Source: Roseiarcus sp963813555 (GTDB lineage: Bacteria > Pseudomonadota > Alphaproteobacteria > Rhizobiales > Beijerinckiaceae). From it: a stretch of 64,000 bases of DNA. Below, in pieces: positions 18,205-26,898 of this stretch. The stretch covers positions 930,001 to 994,000 of the forward strand of contig CAWEZX010000002.1 of the NCBI GenBank assembly GCA_963813555.1, written 5' to 3'. The notes under the pieces were generated by a model. That model was not told where the DNA came from. It was given only the letters and a program-made list of their open reading frames with translations, and searched no databases. Numbering within the stretch: position 1 is the first letter of the stretch; every line of letters begins with the position of its first letter. Position numbers and translations under genes: made by a program.

Positions 18205-18816
18205 ATGTCTGCTGCACCGCAAATGGTTTCCTCGACCGCCCCTCAGCTCGGCCGCAACTGGTCCCTGCCCAATATTCTGACCTATGCGCGGGTCGCGGCG
18301 GTTCCGCTTGTCGCCGGGTTCTTGTTCTGGTCGCAAGAGCCATGGGCGCGATGGACGGCGCTCGCAATCTTTGTCGCAGCTGGCATTAGCGATTTTTTCG
18401 ACGGCTATCTGGCGCGCGCCTGGTCGCAACAGTCCTCGCTGGGAAGAATGCTCGACCCGATCGCCGACAAGCTTCTTGTCTCCGCAGTGATCCTGGTGCT
18501 CGCCGCCAATCAGACCATTTCGGGGCTGACCCTTTGGGCGGCGATTATTATCCTTTGTCGGGAAATCCTGGTCTCGGGCCTGCGCGAACATCTGGCCGAG
18601 CTCAGAGTTCCTCTCCCCGTTACGGCTCTCGCCAAGTGGAAGACCTCCGTCCAATTCATCGCCCTGGGTTTCCTGATCGCCGGGCCAGCCGCGGAAGCCG
18701 TGCTGCCGGGCGCCGTCACGACCGGCATCGTGCTGCTGTGGATCGCCGCTCTGGTGACGCTCTACACCGGCTGGGACTATATGAAGGCAAGCTACGACAA
18801 TGTCGGGGGCGACTGA
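18205..18816 (+). CDS. pgsA: CDP-diacylglycerol-glycerol-3-phosphate 3-phosphatidyltransferase
   Basis: Integral-membrane enzyme of phosphatidylglycerol synthesis. The CDP-alcohol phosphotransferase motif is present in full: SDFFDGYLARAW, eight residues, then GRMLDPIADKL. Four to five membrane helices follow, with REILVSGLRE and ALAKWKTSVQ typical of PgsA. Start at 18205 is preferred over an upstream in-frame ATG because LPNILTYARV should lie near the N-terminus. The next gene, moaD, starts eight bases after the stop; pgsA-moaD-moaE is a common alphaproteobacterial order. Confidence 0.93.
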   Translation: MSAAPQMVSSTAPQLGRNWSLPNILTYARVAAVPLVAGFLFWSQEPWARWTALAIFVAAGISDFFDGYLARAWSQQSSLGRMLDPIADKLLVSAVILVLAANQTISGLTLWAAIIILCREILVSGLREHLAELRVPLPVTALAKWKTSVQFIALGFLIAGPAAEAVLPGAVTTGIVLLWIAALVTLYTGWDYMKASYDNVGGD

Positions 18817-18823
18817 GGCGAGA

Positions 18824-19075
18824 ATGAAGGCGCTCTATTTCGCTTGGGTGCGCGAGCGCGTCGGTAGGACGGAGGAAGAGATTGATCCGCCTCCGACCGT
18901 GGCGACGGTCGGCGACCTCATCGCGTGGCTCTCCCAACGCGGGGAGGGCTATGCGCTCGCGTTCGACAAGCCGGCGGCCGTTCGCGCCGCGCTCGATCGG
19001 GTTCACGCCCGCCGCGACGCTTCAATTGCCGGGGCGAAGGAAGTGGCGTTCTTTCCGCCGATGACCGGCGGCTGA
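18824..19075 (+). CDS. moaD: molybdopterin synthase sulfur carrier subunit MoaD
   Basis: An 83-residue ubiquitin-fold protein ending in the diagnostic Gly-Gly (FPPMTGG), the residue that is thiocarboxylated to carry sulfur into molybdopterin. The N-terminus KALYFAWVRERVG is typical. Start at 18824 follows the pgsA stop with GAGGCGAG before it; moaE starts five bases after its stop, so the two synthase subunits are co-translated. Confidence 0.93.
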   Translation: MKALYFAWVRERVGRTEEEIDPPPTVATVGDLIAWLSQRGEGYALAFDKPAAVRAALDRVHARRDASIAGAKEVAFFPPMTGG

Positions 19076-19080
19076 AGCGC

Positions 19081-19542
19081 ATGGCGGCGGTCCGCGTCCA
19101 GCGAGAGGATTTCGACCCAGGCGCGGAGGCCGAAGCGCTGGCGCGCGGACGAGCCGACGTCGGCGCGGTGGTGAGCTTCGTCGGCTACTGCCGTGACGAG
19201 GGCGGGCGGCTTGCGGCGCTTGAGCTCGAGCATTATCCCGGCATGGCCGAGGATGAGATCGCTCGCGCCGCGCGGGAGGCGGAGGCGCGCTGGCCGCTCA
19301 TCGGCGCAACCATCATTCACCGGTATGGCCGGATCACGCCGGGCGAGCGGATCGTGCTTGTCGCCGTCGCTGCGGAGCATCGCGGCCCAGCGTTCGCGGC
19401 GGCCGAGATGCTGATGGATTACCTCAAGACCCGCGCACCGTTCTGGAAGCGGGCGATACGCAGTGATGGCGCTGTCGAGGGATGGATCAAATCCAAAAGG
19501 GAGGACGATCAATCGGCCGCGCGCTGGACCGCGGCCGACTGA
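19081..19542 (+). CDS. moaE: molybdopterin synthase catalytic subunit MoaE
   Basis: Large subunit of molybdopterin synthase, adding two sulfurs to precursor Z. The 153-residue protein has LELEHYPGMAE, HRYGRITPGE, the substrate pocket AAEHRGPAF and the catalytic lysines in KTRAPFWKRA. It forms a heterotetramer with MoaD encoded immediately upstream. The C-terminus is slightly extended with a basic SKREDDQSAARW tail. Confidence 0.94.
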   Translation: MAAVRVQREDFDPGAEAEALARGRADVGAVVSFVGYCRDEGGRLAALELEHYPGMAEDEIARAAREAEARWPLIGATIIHRYGRITPGERIVLVAVAAEHRGPAFAAAEMLMDYLKTRAPFWKRAIRSDGAVEGWIKSKREDDQSAARWTAAD

Positions 19543-19551
19543 CCGTTTGCG

Positions 19552-19803
19552 TCAGGCCCGCGAGGTGACGGCGCGGTACACCAGCAGCACGACCACCGCG
19601 CCGATAACTGCGATGATGATGCTCCCGATATTGAACCCGGTGACGCCGCCGATGCCGAGGAAGCTCGCCAGAAACCCGCCCACGATCGCGCCGATAACGC
19701 CAAGCGCGATATCCATCGTCATGCCGGACCCGGTCTTATTGACGATCTTGCTGGCGATGAAACCGGCGATCAGGCCCAAAATGATCCAGCTCAATATGCC
19801 CAT
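19552..19803 (-). CDS. GlsB/YeaQ/YmgE family membrane protein
   Basis: An 83-residue, almost wholly hydrophobic protein with three predicted helices rich in Gly (GILSWIILGLIAGFIASKIV, IALGVIGAIVGGFLASFLG and IGSIIIAVIGAVVVLLVY). This matches the transglycosylase-associated protein family (PF04226), small inner-membrane proteins often induced by stress. No enzymatic residues are seen, and the molecular role is unknown. Convergent with moaE. Confidence 0.87.
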   Translation of the reverse strand: MGILSWIILGLIAGFIASKIVNKTGSGMTMDIALGVIGAIVGGFLASFLGIGGVTGFNIGSIIIAVIGAVVVLLVYRAVTSRA

Positions 19804-19964
19804 GTCGTAGCCTCCCGTGCGCCGTTCGCTGACCAGGGAATGTGCGGCATGGACGGGGAAAACGCAAGCCGGTAGTCTTGGTCGTCATATCTTCGAAATG
19901 CGGCGCCAGGCTGCTCTCGAAGGAGAGGCTTTTCTCGATTTGGTTTCAGGTGGAGGAGACAGAA

Positions 19965-20417
19965 ATGGGCGCCTTTGACGATGCAATGAAGAATGCGGTT
20001 CCCGGCGGCAATCTGGCGACGCCGATCGCGGTCGCCGTGGGCGCGCTGATCCTCGGCAAGATGTTCGGCGGAAGCTCCGCGCCCGCCTCCTCGCCGGCGC
20101 CCGTGCCGGCGCAACCCGTGCCAACAAATGCGCCAGCCGGCAGCATTCTCGGCGGCCTCACCGACCTCATCGGCAAGCTGAGTGCGGGCGGAGTAGGGTC
20201 GCAGGCCAATTCCTGGGTCAGCCACGGACCCAACGAGCCTGTCCAGCCCGGTCAGCTCGGCTCGGCGCTCGGCCAGAATGTGCTTGCCGAACTTTCGCAG
20301 CGCACCGGCATGAGCCAACAAGAGTTGCTGAGCCAGCTCTCGACCGTGCTGCCGCAGATCATCAATCATATGACGCCAAACGGCAGGATGCCGACGCTGG
20401 CTGATCTCGAAAGGTGA
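19965..20417 (+). CDS. YidB family protein (DUF937)
   Basis: A 150-residue protein with an N-terminal hydrophobic stretch (IAVAVGALILGKMFG), a low-complexity Ser/Ala/Pro linker and the C-terminal DUF937 core SQRTGMSQQELLSQLSTVLP with NHMTPNGRMP. The start at 19965 has GGAGGAGA upstream; the longer frame to 19842 lacks support. The function is unknown. A hairpin with an AT tail lies just after the stop. Confidence 0.85.
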   Translation: MGAFDDAMKNAVPGGNLATPIAVAVGALILGKMFGGSSAPASSPAPVPAQPVPTNAPAGSILGGLTDLIGKLSAGGVGSQANSWVSHGPNEPVQPGQLGSALGQNVLAELSQRTGMSQQELLSQLSTVLPQIINHMTPNGRMPTLADLER

Positions 20418-20429
20418 GCGCGGGCAAAG

Positions 20430-20454
20430 GCTGAGCGCGAGCTCAGCTTAAATT
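20430..20454 (+). terminator. intrinsic terminator after the YidB gene
   Basis: GCTGAGC and GCTCAGC form a seven-base stem with a four-base loop, followed by TTAAATT, 12 bases after the stop codon. The short AT tail makes it a moderate terminator candidate. Confidence 0.5.
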
Positions 20455-20482
20455 CCGCGCCGATGCGTTGCGGCGTACGCGC

Positions 20483-20511
20483 GGGCGGTCGATGCGTGTT
20501 GTCGACCGCCC
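20483..20511. terminator. long hairpin between convergent YidB and SMP-30 genes
   Basis: GGGCGGTCGA pairs perfectly with TCGACCGCCC around a nine-base loop, 24 bases beyond the SMP-30 stop codon. There is no T run on either side; it probably acts as a transcript-end structure for the minus-strand gene. Confidence 0.4.
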
Positions 20512-20534
20512 CTTGGGATATTGGGCGGTCCGTT

Positions 20535-21767
20535 TCAGCCTGGGGCAGCCCCTTGTGTCGCCGTGAAGAGTGCATAGAGCGATTGGCTTCCGGCGATGAA
20601 CAACCGGTTGCGCTTAGGGCCGCCGAAGCAAAGATTGGCGACGACCTCGGGGATACGGATACGGCCGATGAGCTTGCCGGCGGGATTCCACACCGTCACG
20701 CCATTGTAGCCGACCGCCCGCCCCGCGTTGCTGGACACCCAGAGGTTCCCATCCACGTCGGAGCGCATCCCGTCCGGCCCACACTTCACCCCGTCAACCA
20801 CGCAATCGGTGAACAGTTTCTGGTTCGAGAGCTTGTTGTCGGCGCCGACATCGAAGACCGAAATGTCGCCTTTGCCGCCGGGACCGGTGTCCCCCGGACC
20901 CTTGCCGGTGCTGATGACATAGAGCTTTTTGTGGTCGGGCGAAAAGCAGAGGCCGTTCGGATCCGGAACCTGCTCCTCAGTGACCACGATATCGAGCTTT
21001 CCACGCGGGTCCCACCGATAGACGTTGGTCGGCAGTTCCCGCTTGCCTGGCACGAATCCGGCCGGCTGGCCGAGTTTGGGATTCAGATGGCCTGACGGAT
21101 TGGATGGCCCACCTGCCACGTCGGGAGCGCCCTCGTAGAGCTGGCCGCCGTAGGGCGGGTCGGTGAACCATAGGCTGCCGTCCGGATGAGGCACGACGTC
21201 GTTGGGCGAATTCAGTCGCTTGCCGTCGTAATTGTCGGCGATCACCGTGACCGAGCCGTCAAGTTCGTAGCGGACAACGCGCCGGCCCAGATGCTCACAG
21301 GTGACCTGCCTCCCCTGGAAGTCGAACGTATTGCCGTTGCCGTTGTTCGTGGGCATGCGGAACACGCTCACGTGACCGTCGTCTTCCAACCATCGCATCT
21401 GCCGGTTGTTGGGAATGTCGCTCCAGACGAGATAGCGTCCTTGAGCGTTCCAGGCTGGCCCCTCGGACCACAGGGCGCCAGTCCACAGTCGCTGGATTGG
21501 CGCATTGGGTTGGCGGAGGCCATCGAAGCTCGGATCGACGGTGAGGACATCGGGGTCAGTAAAATAGACGTTCGGTGGAGCGTTGGGCCCGAAATCGCGC
21601 GGCGGGCTGGTTATGGTGCTCGGCGGCGCGACCGGTCCTCCTTCCGTGGCTGCCGCATTCCGGGACCCGAGCGCCACGACACCGGCGCCTGCGGCAATCG
21701 CGCCAACAAGCGTCCGGCGCGACACAGCGCCGCCTGAATTTTGAACGCAATTATCCTGATAAGCCAT
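20535..21767 (-). CDS. SMP-30/gluconolactonase family protein, Tat-exported
   Basis: A 410-residue six-bladed propeller of the SMP-30/gluconolactonase/LRE family. The N-terminus has a twin-arginine signal, SRRTLVGAIAAGAGVVALG, so it should be exported folded. Family motifs: SEGPAWNAQGRYLVWSDIP (metal-binding Glu), LNSPNDVVPHPDGSLWFTDP (Asn), DPNGLCFSPDHKKLYV and PDGMRSDVDGNLWVS (catalytic Asp region). The likely reaction is hydrolysis of a sugar lactone with a divalent metal; the substrate is not defined by sequence. Stands alone between hairpins and a 390-base gap. Confidence 0.88.
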   Translation of the reverse strand: MAYQDNCVQNSGGAVSRRTLVGAIAAGAGVVALGSRNAAATEGGPVAPPSTITSPPRDFGPNAPPNVYFTDPDVLTVDPSFDGLRQPNAPIQRLWTGALWSEGPAWNAQGRYLVWSDIPNNRQMRWLEDDGHVSVFRMPTNNGNGNTFDFQGRQVTCEHLGRRVVRYELDGSVTVIADNYDGKRLNSPNDVVPHPDGSLWFTDPPYGGQLYEGAPDVAGGPSNPSGHLNPKLGQPAGFVPGKRELPTNVYRWDPRGKLDIVVTEEQVPDPNGLCFSPDHKKLYVISTGKGPGDTGPGGKGDISVFDVGADNKLSNQKLFTDCVVDGVKCGPDGMRSDVDGNLWVSSNAGRAVGYNGVTVWNPAGKLIGRIRIPEVVANLCFGGPKRNRLFIAGSQSLYALFTATQGAAPG

Positions 21768-22158
21768 GTGTTCCTCCCTAAAAAACGTTGTCTATTCAGA
21801 CCGGTAATTCTTCAAACACCGACGGTCAGCTTCGCAGACCACACCGCCAGAGATTAGGGTCAGGCGTTTCGTCGCCGTGGATTGGCGGGTCCTCGCCGGA
21901 CATAGGGACGATTGGGTCGGCGAGCCGAGTTGGCAATGGGTAAAACTACCTATTCTCCAGACTGCCAGAGCAGATTTCCTGTGGTCTGCCAAGAGGGCGG
22001 GACCCGAACGTCGGCTGAGCTACCCGATCGGGCCTGTCCCAAGCGCTTCGAGAGCTGAAGGCGCGCCTCGGTTTCATCGCGTTCCCGAACCCGCCGCAAT
22101 GAGGTCGCTCTCCGAAACCGCCGTGCGCTGAGCAGCCCACAGTTTCGCCAATAAAGCG
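21768..22158. other. intergenic region with a tRNA-like fragment
   Basis: The gap lies between divergent genes and should contain both promoters. On the minus strand around 21998-22034 there is a D-arm-like GTAGCTCAG followed after only a few bases by a T-arm-like CGTTCGGGTCC, with no room for an anticodon arm. It is not a functional tRNA; it may be a deleted tRNA remnant or chance. I see no other feature. Confidence 0.4.
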
Positions 22159-24048
22159 ATGACTAAGTCAGTTAGGCCAGTCGTCGTTGATGTCGTGCAA
22201 GAAACGTCCGGAACTCAGTCCATCGAACCCGTCGAAGCGCCAGGCGCCAGCGCGCGGCCGCGGCTCATCTATGACGGCGATTGCGGGTTCTGCGGCTATT
22301 GGGCGCGCTATTGGCAAAAGCTGACGGGCGACAGCGTCGACTACCGACCCTATCAACAAGTCCTGGCGCAATATCCGACGATTTCCGAACCCGACTTCCA
22401 GCGCGCGGTGCAATTCATCGCGCCTGATGGCCGTCGCGCCAGCGCCGCCGAAGCCAGTTTCCTGACGCTCAGTCATGCTCGAGGCAAAGGCCTCTGGCTC
22501 GTACTCTACCGATATCTGCCCGGTTTCGCCCCCGTTTCCGAACTGGCTTACGCCTTTATCGCCAAGCGACGCCCGGCGTTCTTCCGCTTGAGCCTCATGC
22601 TTTGGGGCAAGAACCACGAGCCGCCGCGCTACGATCTGGTCTCGTTTCTTTTCCTTCGCCTGTTCGGGCTCATCACCCTTTGCGCCTTCGTGTCCTTCGC
22701 TGTGCAGGCGCAAGGACTGATCGGCAGCCACGGCATTCTGCCGCTCTCCGAACTCGTCGACGCGCTCGTTCCGCGTCTTGGCGCGCAGCGTTTCGTTCTC
22801 GTGCCGATTGTGTTCTGGCTGAACGACAGCGACCTTGCCATTCACGCCGTGTGCTGGGCCGGAGCCGGCTTGTCGGTCATGCTGGTCCTCAATCTTCTCC
22901 CGCGCCTCAGCCTTGTTCTCATCTATGCGCTTTATCTCTCGCTCTTTTACGCCGGGCAGACCTTTATGACCTTCCAGTGGGATACGTTTCTGCTGGAGAC
23001 TACGATTGTCGCACTGGTGATGAGCTTCGCCCCGACAACCGGAATCTGGCTGTCGCGCTGGCTCCTGTTCCGCTTCCTGTTCATGTCGGGCGTAGTCAAG
23101 CTGATCAGCGGCGATCCCAATTGGCGGAACCTCTCGGCGCTTAGCTATCACTTCCTGACCCAGCCGCTGCCGACGCCGCTCGCGTGGTACGCAGCGAGGC
23201 TGCCCGGAGGCCTGCTGAGAGCCGCAACCGGAGCCATGTTCGTCGTCGAGCTCGTTCTGCCGTTCCTGATCTTCTGTCCGCGGCGGCTAAGATTTGTCTC
23301 GGCGTTCGGTATCCTGCTGCTGCAAAGCTGCATTCTCCTGACCGGGAACTACAATTGGTTCAATCTCCAGACCATGTTGCTTTGCTTGCCGCTGTTCGAC
23401 GATTCAGCGCTGCGACGGATATTGCCCCCGCGCTTTGTCGGGTTCGCGCAGGCGCGCGGGCAAAATCAGGCGCAGCGACGGCCAGTGACCATCGCCGTCA
23501 ACGCAGCAGCGTTGCTGATGGTGTTCTTAAGCCTCGTGCAGATGGACGAGCGGTTCGGCGGCAGGCCGCCTGGGCTGGCGCTGGCGATCGACGACATGTT
23601 CGAACCGTTCCATATCGTGAGCCCTTACGGCCTGTTCGCGGTCATGACCACGACCCGCAACGAGATCATCGTCGAGGGCTCCGACGACGGCGTGCAATGG
23701 CGCGAGTATGAATTTCGCTACAAGCCCGGCGACGTCGCGCGCCGTCCGCCATGGAACATCCCTCATCAACCGAGGCTCGACTGGCAGATGTGGTTCGCCG
23801 CGCTCGACGACGCCCAACGAGTGCCATGGTTTTCGCGCTTTCTCGAGCGCCTCTTGGAAAATGAACCGTCGGTGATCGCGCTCATGGAGAGAAATCCTTT
23901 TCCCGACAAGCCGCCCGCTTATGTGCGCGCCGAGCTTTACGACTACGTCTATGCGGGAAGCAACGACCGTGCGGCGGGCCGATGGTGGGACCGGCGATTG
24001 GTGGGACTCTATTTCCCCTCGGCGCGCCTCAATACGAGAGGGGAGTAA
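22159..24048 (+). CDS. DCC1-like thiol-disulfide domain fused to a lipase maturation factor domain
   Basis: A 629-residue two-part membrane protein. Residues about 35-140 are a DUF393/DCC1 domain with its hallmark YDGDCGFCGYW (CxxC thiol-disulfide motif). Residues about 155-620 match the lipase maturation factor family (LMF1-like): multiple helices, with TFMTFQWDTFLLET, KLISGDPNWRNLSALSYHF, TGNYNWFNLQTMLLCL, and a C-terminal soluble part with EFRYKPGD and PHQPRLDWQMWFAAL. In animals LMF1 helps lipases fold in the ER. Here the fusion suggests redox-coupled folding of exported proteins; this is inference. No lipase gene is adjacent. Confidence 0.85.
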   Translation: MTKSVRPVVVDVVQETSGTQSIEPVEAPGASARPRLIYDGDCGFCGYWARYWQKLTGDSVDYRPYQQVLAQYPTISEPDFQRAVQFIAPDGRRASAAEASFLTLSHARGKGLWLVLYRYLPGFAPVSELAYAFIAKRRPAFFRLSLMLWGKNHEPPRYDLVSFLFLRLFGLITLCAFVSFAVQAQGLIGSHGILPLSELVDALVPRLGAQRFVLVPIVFWLNDSDLAIHAVCWAGAGLSVMLVLNLLPRLSLVLIYALYLSLFYAGQTFMTFQWDTFLLETTIVALVMSFAPTTGIWLSRWLLFRFLFMSGVVKLISGDPNWRNLSALSYHFLTQPLPTPLAWYAARLPGGLLRAATGAMFVVELVLPFLIFCPRRLRFVSAFGILLLQSCILLTGNYNWFNLQTMLLCLPLFDDSALRRILPPRFVGFAQARGQNQAQRRPVTIAVNAAALLMVFLSLVQMDERFGGRPPGLALAIDDMFEPFHIVSPYGLFAVMTTTRNEIIVEGSDDGVQWREYEFRYKPGDVARRPPWNIPHQPRLDWQMWFAALDDAQRVPWFSRFLERLLENEPSVIALMERNPFPDKPPAYVRAELYDYVYAGSNDRAAGRWWDRRLVGLYFPSARLNTRGE

Positions 24049-24185
24049 AGCGGCCGCGGGCGTCTGAGAAAACTCATCGTGTTTCGACGGTAAAACTTGG
24101 CCTGCTTACAAATGCGCGCTTGCGTGGGCGACTTCGCCAGCATAGCGAAGACGCTTAAGACTGTGCGTTTCGAGGGCGTGCGATC

Positions 24186-24524
24186 ATGAAGCTCATCCTG
24201 GCGGTGATCAAACCGTTCAAACTTGACGAGGTGCGGACCACGCTCGATCGGCTGGGCGTCAAGGGAATGACAGTCAGCGAGGCCAACGGCTATGGCCGGC
24301 AGAAGGGGCACACGGAAATCTATCGCGGCTCGGAATATAACATCGCCTTCATGCCGAAAGTGCGCATCGAAATTGCAGTTAGCGACCATGAGGTCGACAC
24401 GACGATCGAGGCGATCCGGGCCTCCGCGCGCACCGGCCAGATCGGCGACGGCAAGATTTTCGTTCTTCCGATCGAGCGGGCGATGCGGATCCGCACCGCC
24501 GAGACGGGCGACGAGGCGCTGTGA
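24186..24524 (+). CDS. P-II family nitrogen regulatory protein
   Basis: A 112-residue signalling protein that senses 2-oxoglutarate, ATP and ADP. The N-terminus KLILAVIKPFKLDEVR is typical, the T-loop is GHTEIYRGSEYNIAFMPK with the uridylylatable Tyr51, and the C-terminal GDGKIFVLPIERAMRIRT binds nucleotide. The T-loop wording differs from canonical GlnB/GlnK (EYVVDFLPK in many), so it may be a specialised paralogue. No amtB, glnA or glnD is adjacent, so its partner is unknown. It starts 137 bases after the LMF gene. Confidence 0.92.
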   Translation: MKLILAVIKPFKLDEVRTTLDRLGVKGMTVSEANGYGRQKGHTEIYRGSEYNIAFMPKVRIEIAVSDHEVDTTIEAIRASARTGQIGDGKIFVLPIERAMRIRTAETGDEAL

Positions 24525-24584
24525 CAAGCAACCGAGTTTCGCGCCACGCTGGCGCGCGCCGCCGTTCGCTGGCATAACGGCCCA

Positions 24585-25781
24585 ATGATTCGCAGCGTGA
24601 TCGCGGCAGCCGCGACCGCCGACCGGGGCCCTCCAGCCGACCCGGGCTTCGGGGTCTATGTCCATTGGCCTTTCTGCCTGTCGAAATGCCCGTATTGCGA
24701 CTTCAACAGTCACGTGCGCGGCGGGGGAATCGACGAAGCGCGCTATCTCGCGGCGTTCAAGGCGGAAATCGCCCATCGCGCGGTGCTCGCGCCGGGCCGT
24801 ACGGTGCGCTCGGTGTTTCTCGGCGGCGGCACACCTTCGCTGATGGCCCCTGAGACCGTGCAAGGCGTCATCGACGCAATCGCATCGGCCTGGTGTCTCG
24901 ACAAAGACGCCGAGATCACGCTGGAAGCCAATCCAACCAGCGTCGAAGCCGAGCGATTTCGCGGCTATCGGTCGGCCGGCGTCAACCGGTTGTCGATCGG
25001 CGTGCAGGCCCTCAACGACTTTGACCTCAAAGCTCTCGGGCGCAAGCACACGGTCGTCGAGGCGCTGGCCGCGGTGAGGCTCGCGGCATCGCTGTTCCCC
25101 CGCTTCAGCTTCGACCTCATTTATGGCCGGCCCGGACAGAGCGACGCCAGTTGGCGGCGCGAGCTCACGGAAGCGCTCAACTATGTCGGCGATCATATTT
25201 CGCTCTATCAGCTGACGATCGAGCCCGACACCATGTTCGAGCGTCTGCGCGACGCGGGCAAACTCGAATTGCCGGACGAAGAGCTTGGCCTCGCCCTGTT
25301 CCGGACCACCCGGGAAGTCACGCACGCGAGCGGCCTTCCAGCCTACGAAGTGTCCAATCACGCGCGTCCAGGCGGCGAGAGCCGACACAACCTCATCTAT
25401 TGGCGCTACGGAGAATATGCGGGCGTCGGCCCCGGCGCCCACGGACGGCTCGTCACCCCGAAAGGCCGGCTGGCGCAGGAGACTGAGCGGCACCCGGAAA
25501 TGTGGCTGACCCAAGTCGAGAGCGAGGGCCACGGCGTGGTCGAGAGCGTGCCTCTGAGTCGCGAGGAGCAGGGAGATGAGTTCCTCCTCATGGGTTTGCG
25601 CTTAAGCGAAGGCGTCGATCCGCGGGCGTTTGAAAAGGTCAGCGGCCGCCTCATCGATCCCGACCGGATCCGGAGCCTGATCGAGGACGGTTTTCTCGAA
25701 CGCGACGAGCGCGGGCGCATCCGGGTAACCGCGATGGGCGCGCCGCTGCTCGACACGGTCGTCGCCGACGTGGCGGCTTGA
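24585..25781 (+). CDS. hemW: radical SAM heme chaperone HemW
   Basis: A 398-residue radical-SAM protein. The N-terminal YVHWPFCLSKCPYCDFNSH contains the CxxxCxxC cluster motif in the HemW context. Further family blocks are FLGGGTPSLM, LEANPTSVE, NRLSIGVQ, RFSFDLIYGRPGQ and SLYQLTIEPDTMFE, with the C-terminal HemN-type domain (YEVSNHARPGGESRHNLIYW). HemW binds heme and delivers it to respiratory enzymes; it is not the coproporphyrinogen oxidase. The gap after the stop (to 26049) holds only a perfect seven-base palindrome at 26018-26034. Confidence 0.93.
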   Translation: MIRSVIAAAATADRGPPADPGFGVYVHWPFCLSKCPYCDFNSHVRGGGIDEARYLAAFKAEIAHRAVLAPGRTVRSVFLGGGTPSLMAPETVQGVIDAIASAWCLDKDAEITLEANPTSVEAERFRGYRSAGVNRLSIGVQALNDFDLKALGRKHTVVEALAAVRLAASLFPRFSFDLIYGRPGQSDASWRRELTEALNYVGDHISLYQLTIEPDTMFERLRDAGKLELPDEELGLALFRTTREVTHASGLPAYEVSNHARPGGESRHNLIYWRYGEYAGVGPGAHGRLVTPKGRLAQETERHPEMWLTQVESEGHGVVESVPLSREEQGDEFLLMGLRLSEGVDPRAFEKVSGRLIDPDRIRSLIEDGFLERDERGRIRVTAMGAPLLDTVVADVAA

Positions 25782-26049
25782 GTCCGGGCTAGGTGAAAAT
25801 CTAACGCTTGGTGCCCATGCCGGAAGCGTCGCAAAGGGCGGCTTCCTGCCCTCCAAACGGCCGCTCGGGAGCGGCAGGAATCGACGTATTGCGACATAGC
25901 AGGCCGCGGTCTTGGACGCCTCAATTGAGCCGGTCTAAGGCCGCCTCGGGAACGAGCGAAAGCGGGTCACTTGCGCCCGATACCTATCAAAGTTCCTGTG
26001 TCAATCCCTCAAACACAGCAGATTAAAAATCTGCGTATTGATATGTCGC

Positions 26050-26518
26050 CTAAGGGATTTCAAACTGCAGATGGTCCCAGTCCGCCATGCAGCCAAAGAA
26101 CCTTCTTGCCGCCGGCAGCAAATCCTCATTGTTTTGTGCGATATGCGTTGTCCGCAAAATATCCCTGATCGTCCGTTTCCCATCGACTTGTTCGAGCAGG
26201 GCAGCTTCAAGCGTTTCTAGCGGAAACGAATAGGAAAGGCGACGTATCACTAATCGTCTCGACGCCCTAGCTCCATCAAATGTCGGCTGCACTGCGAGTG
26301 GATGGCGTCGGCTTGGGATGTAATCGAGCCATTCGTCTCTCGAAAACTCGAGTATATAGTCTCGTTTGTCCTTTTCCGGATGGCAAAGAAGAAAATTGTG
26401 ACGCGCCACGGACTGTCCCATCAACTCAACGATCTCCCACTGGTTGGCGACGGGAAGTGTTTCGGCGAGTTTTCTGACAGGATTCTCGGGGTCTCCAATG
26501 GTCGCTGACAACGAATAT
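26050..26518 (-). pseudogene. SAM-dependent methyltransferase, C-terminal fragment (split by IS3)
   Basis: Third and last piece of the methyltransferase gene that begins at 29756. It carries YSLSATIGDPENPVRKLAET, then RHNFLLCHPEK and a C-terminal LLEQVDGKRTIRDIL segment typical of this methyltransferase family's tail domain, and ends at 26050. The upstream border is the TAT target duplication of the IS3 element (26516-26518). Joining this end to the middle fragment at 27839 after removing the IS and one TAT restores an unbroken frame (WLDNRQ joined to YSLSATIG). An open frame that continues into the IS from here is not a real gene. Confidence 0.8.
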
Positions 26519-26568
26519 TGAACCGCTCCGGGTTTGTCGGAGGCTCCAACTCTTGAAAGGATGGAGCG

Positions 26569-26898
26569 ATGGCAAGCAAGACAACGAACAGATTTTCGCC
26601 TGAGGTGCGGGCACGAGCGGTTCGGCTGGTTTTGGAGCATGAGCAGGATCACCCGTCGCGCTGGGCGGCGATATCCTCGGTAGCCGCGAAGATTGGCTGC
26701 ACGGCGCAATCTCTCAATGAGTGGGTGAAGAAGGCGGAAACCAACAGCGGCGTGCGCGGGGGCGTTCCCACCGAGCTCGCCGATCGGCTGAAGGCGCTGG
26801 AGCGTGAGAACCGTGAGCTTCGCCAGGCGAATGAGATTCTTCGCAAGGCGTCCGCTTATTTTGCCCAGGCGGAGCTCGACCGCCGGTTCAAGCCATGA
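26569..26898 (+). CDS. IS3-family transposase OrfA (helix-turn-helix)
   Basis: A 109-residue DNA-binding subunit: FSPEVRARAVRLVLEHEQDHP starts the helix-turn-helix domain, and a leucine-zipper-like segment (LADRLKALERENRELRQANEILRKAS) follows, the standard OrfA layout. Its stop overlaps the OrfB start by four bases (ATGA); in IS3 elements a programmed -1 shift near this point also makes an OrfAB fusion. Confidence 0.92.
   Translation: MASKTTNRFSPEVRARAVRLVLEHEQDHPSRWAAISSVAAKIGCTAQSLNEWVKKAETNSGVRGGVPTELADRLKALERENRELRQANEILRKASAYFAQAELDRRFKP

Noticed and set aside
21995..22036. tRNA-like D-arm and T-arm words on the minus strand
   Set aside because: No space for an anticodon arm and no matching acceptor stem; at best a deleted tRNA remnant.
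24090..24115. Possible sigma-54 promoter (TGGCC...TGC) before the P-II gene
   Set aside because: The spacing between the GG and GC elements is three bases too long for sigma-54.
24009..25532. Minus-strand 507-codon frame across the P-II and hemW genes
   Set aside because: It covers two well-supported plus-strand genes and an intergenic region and has shadow-type composition.
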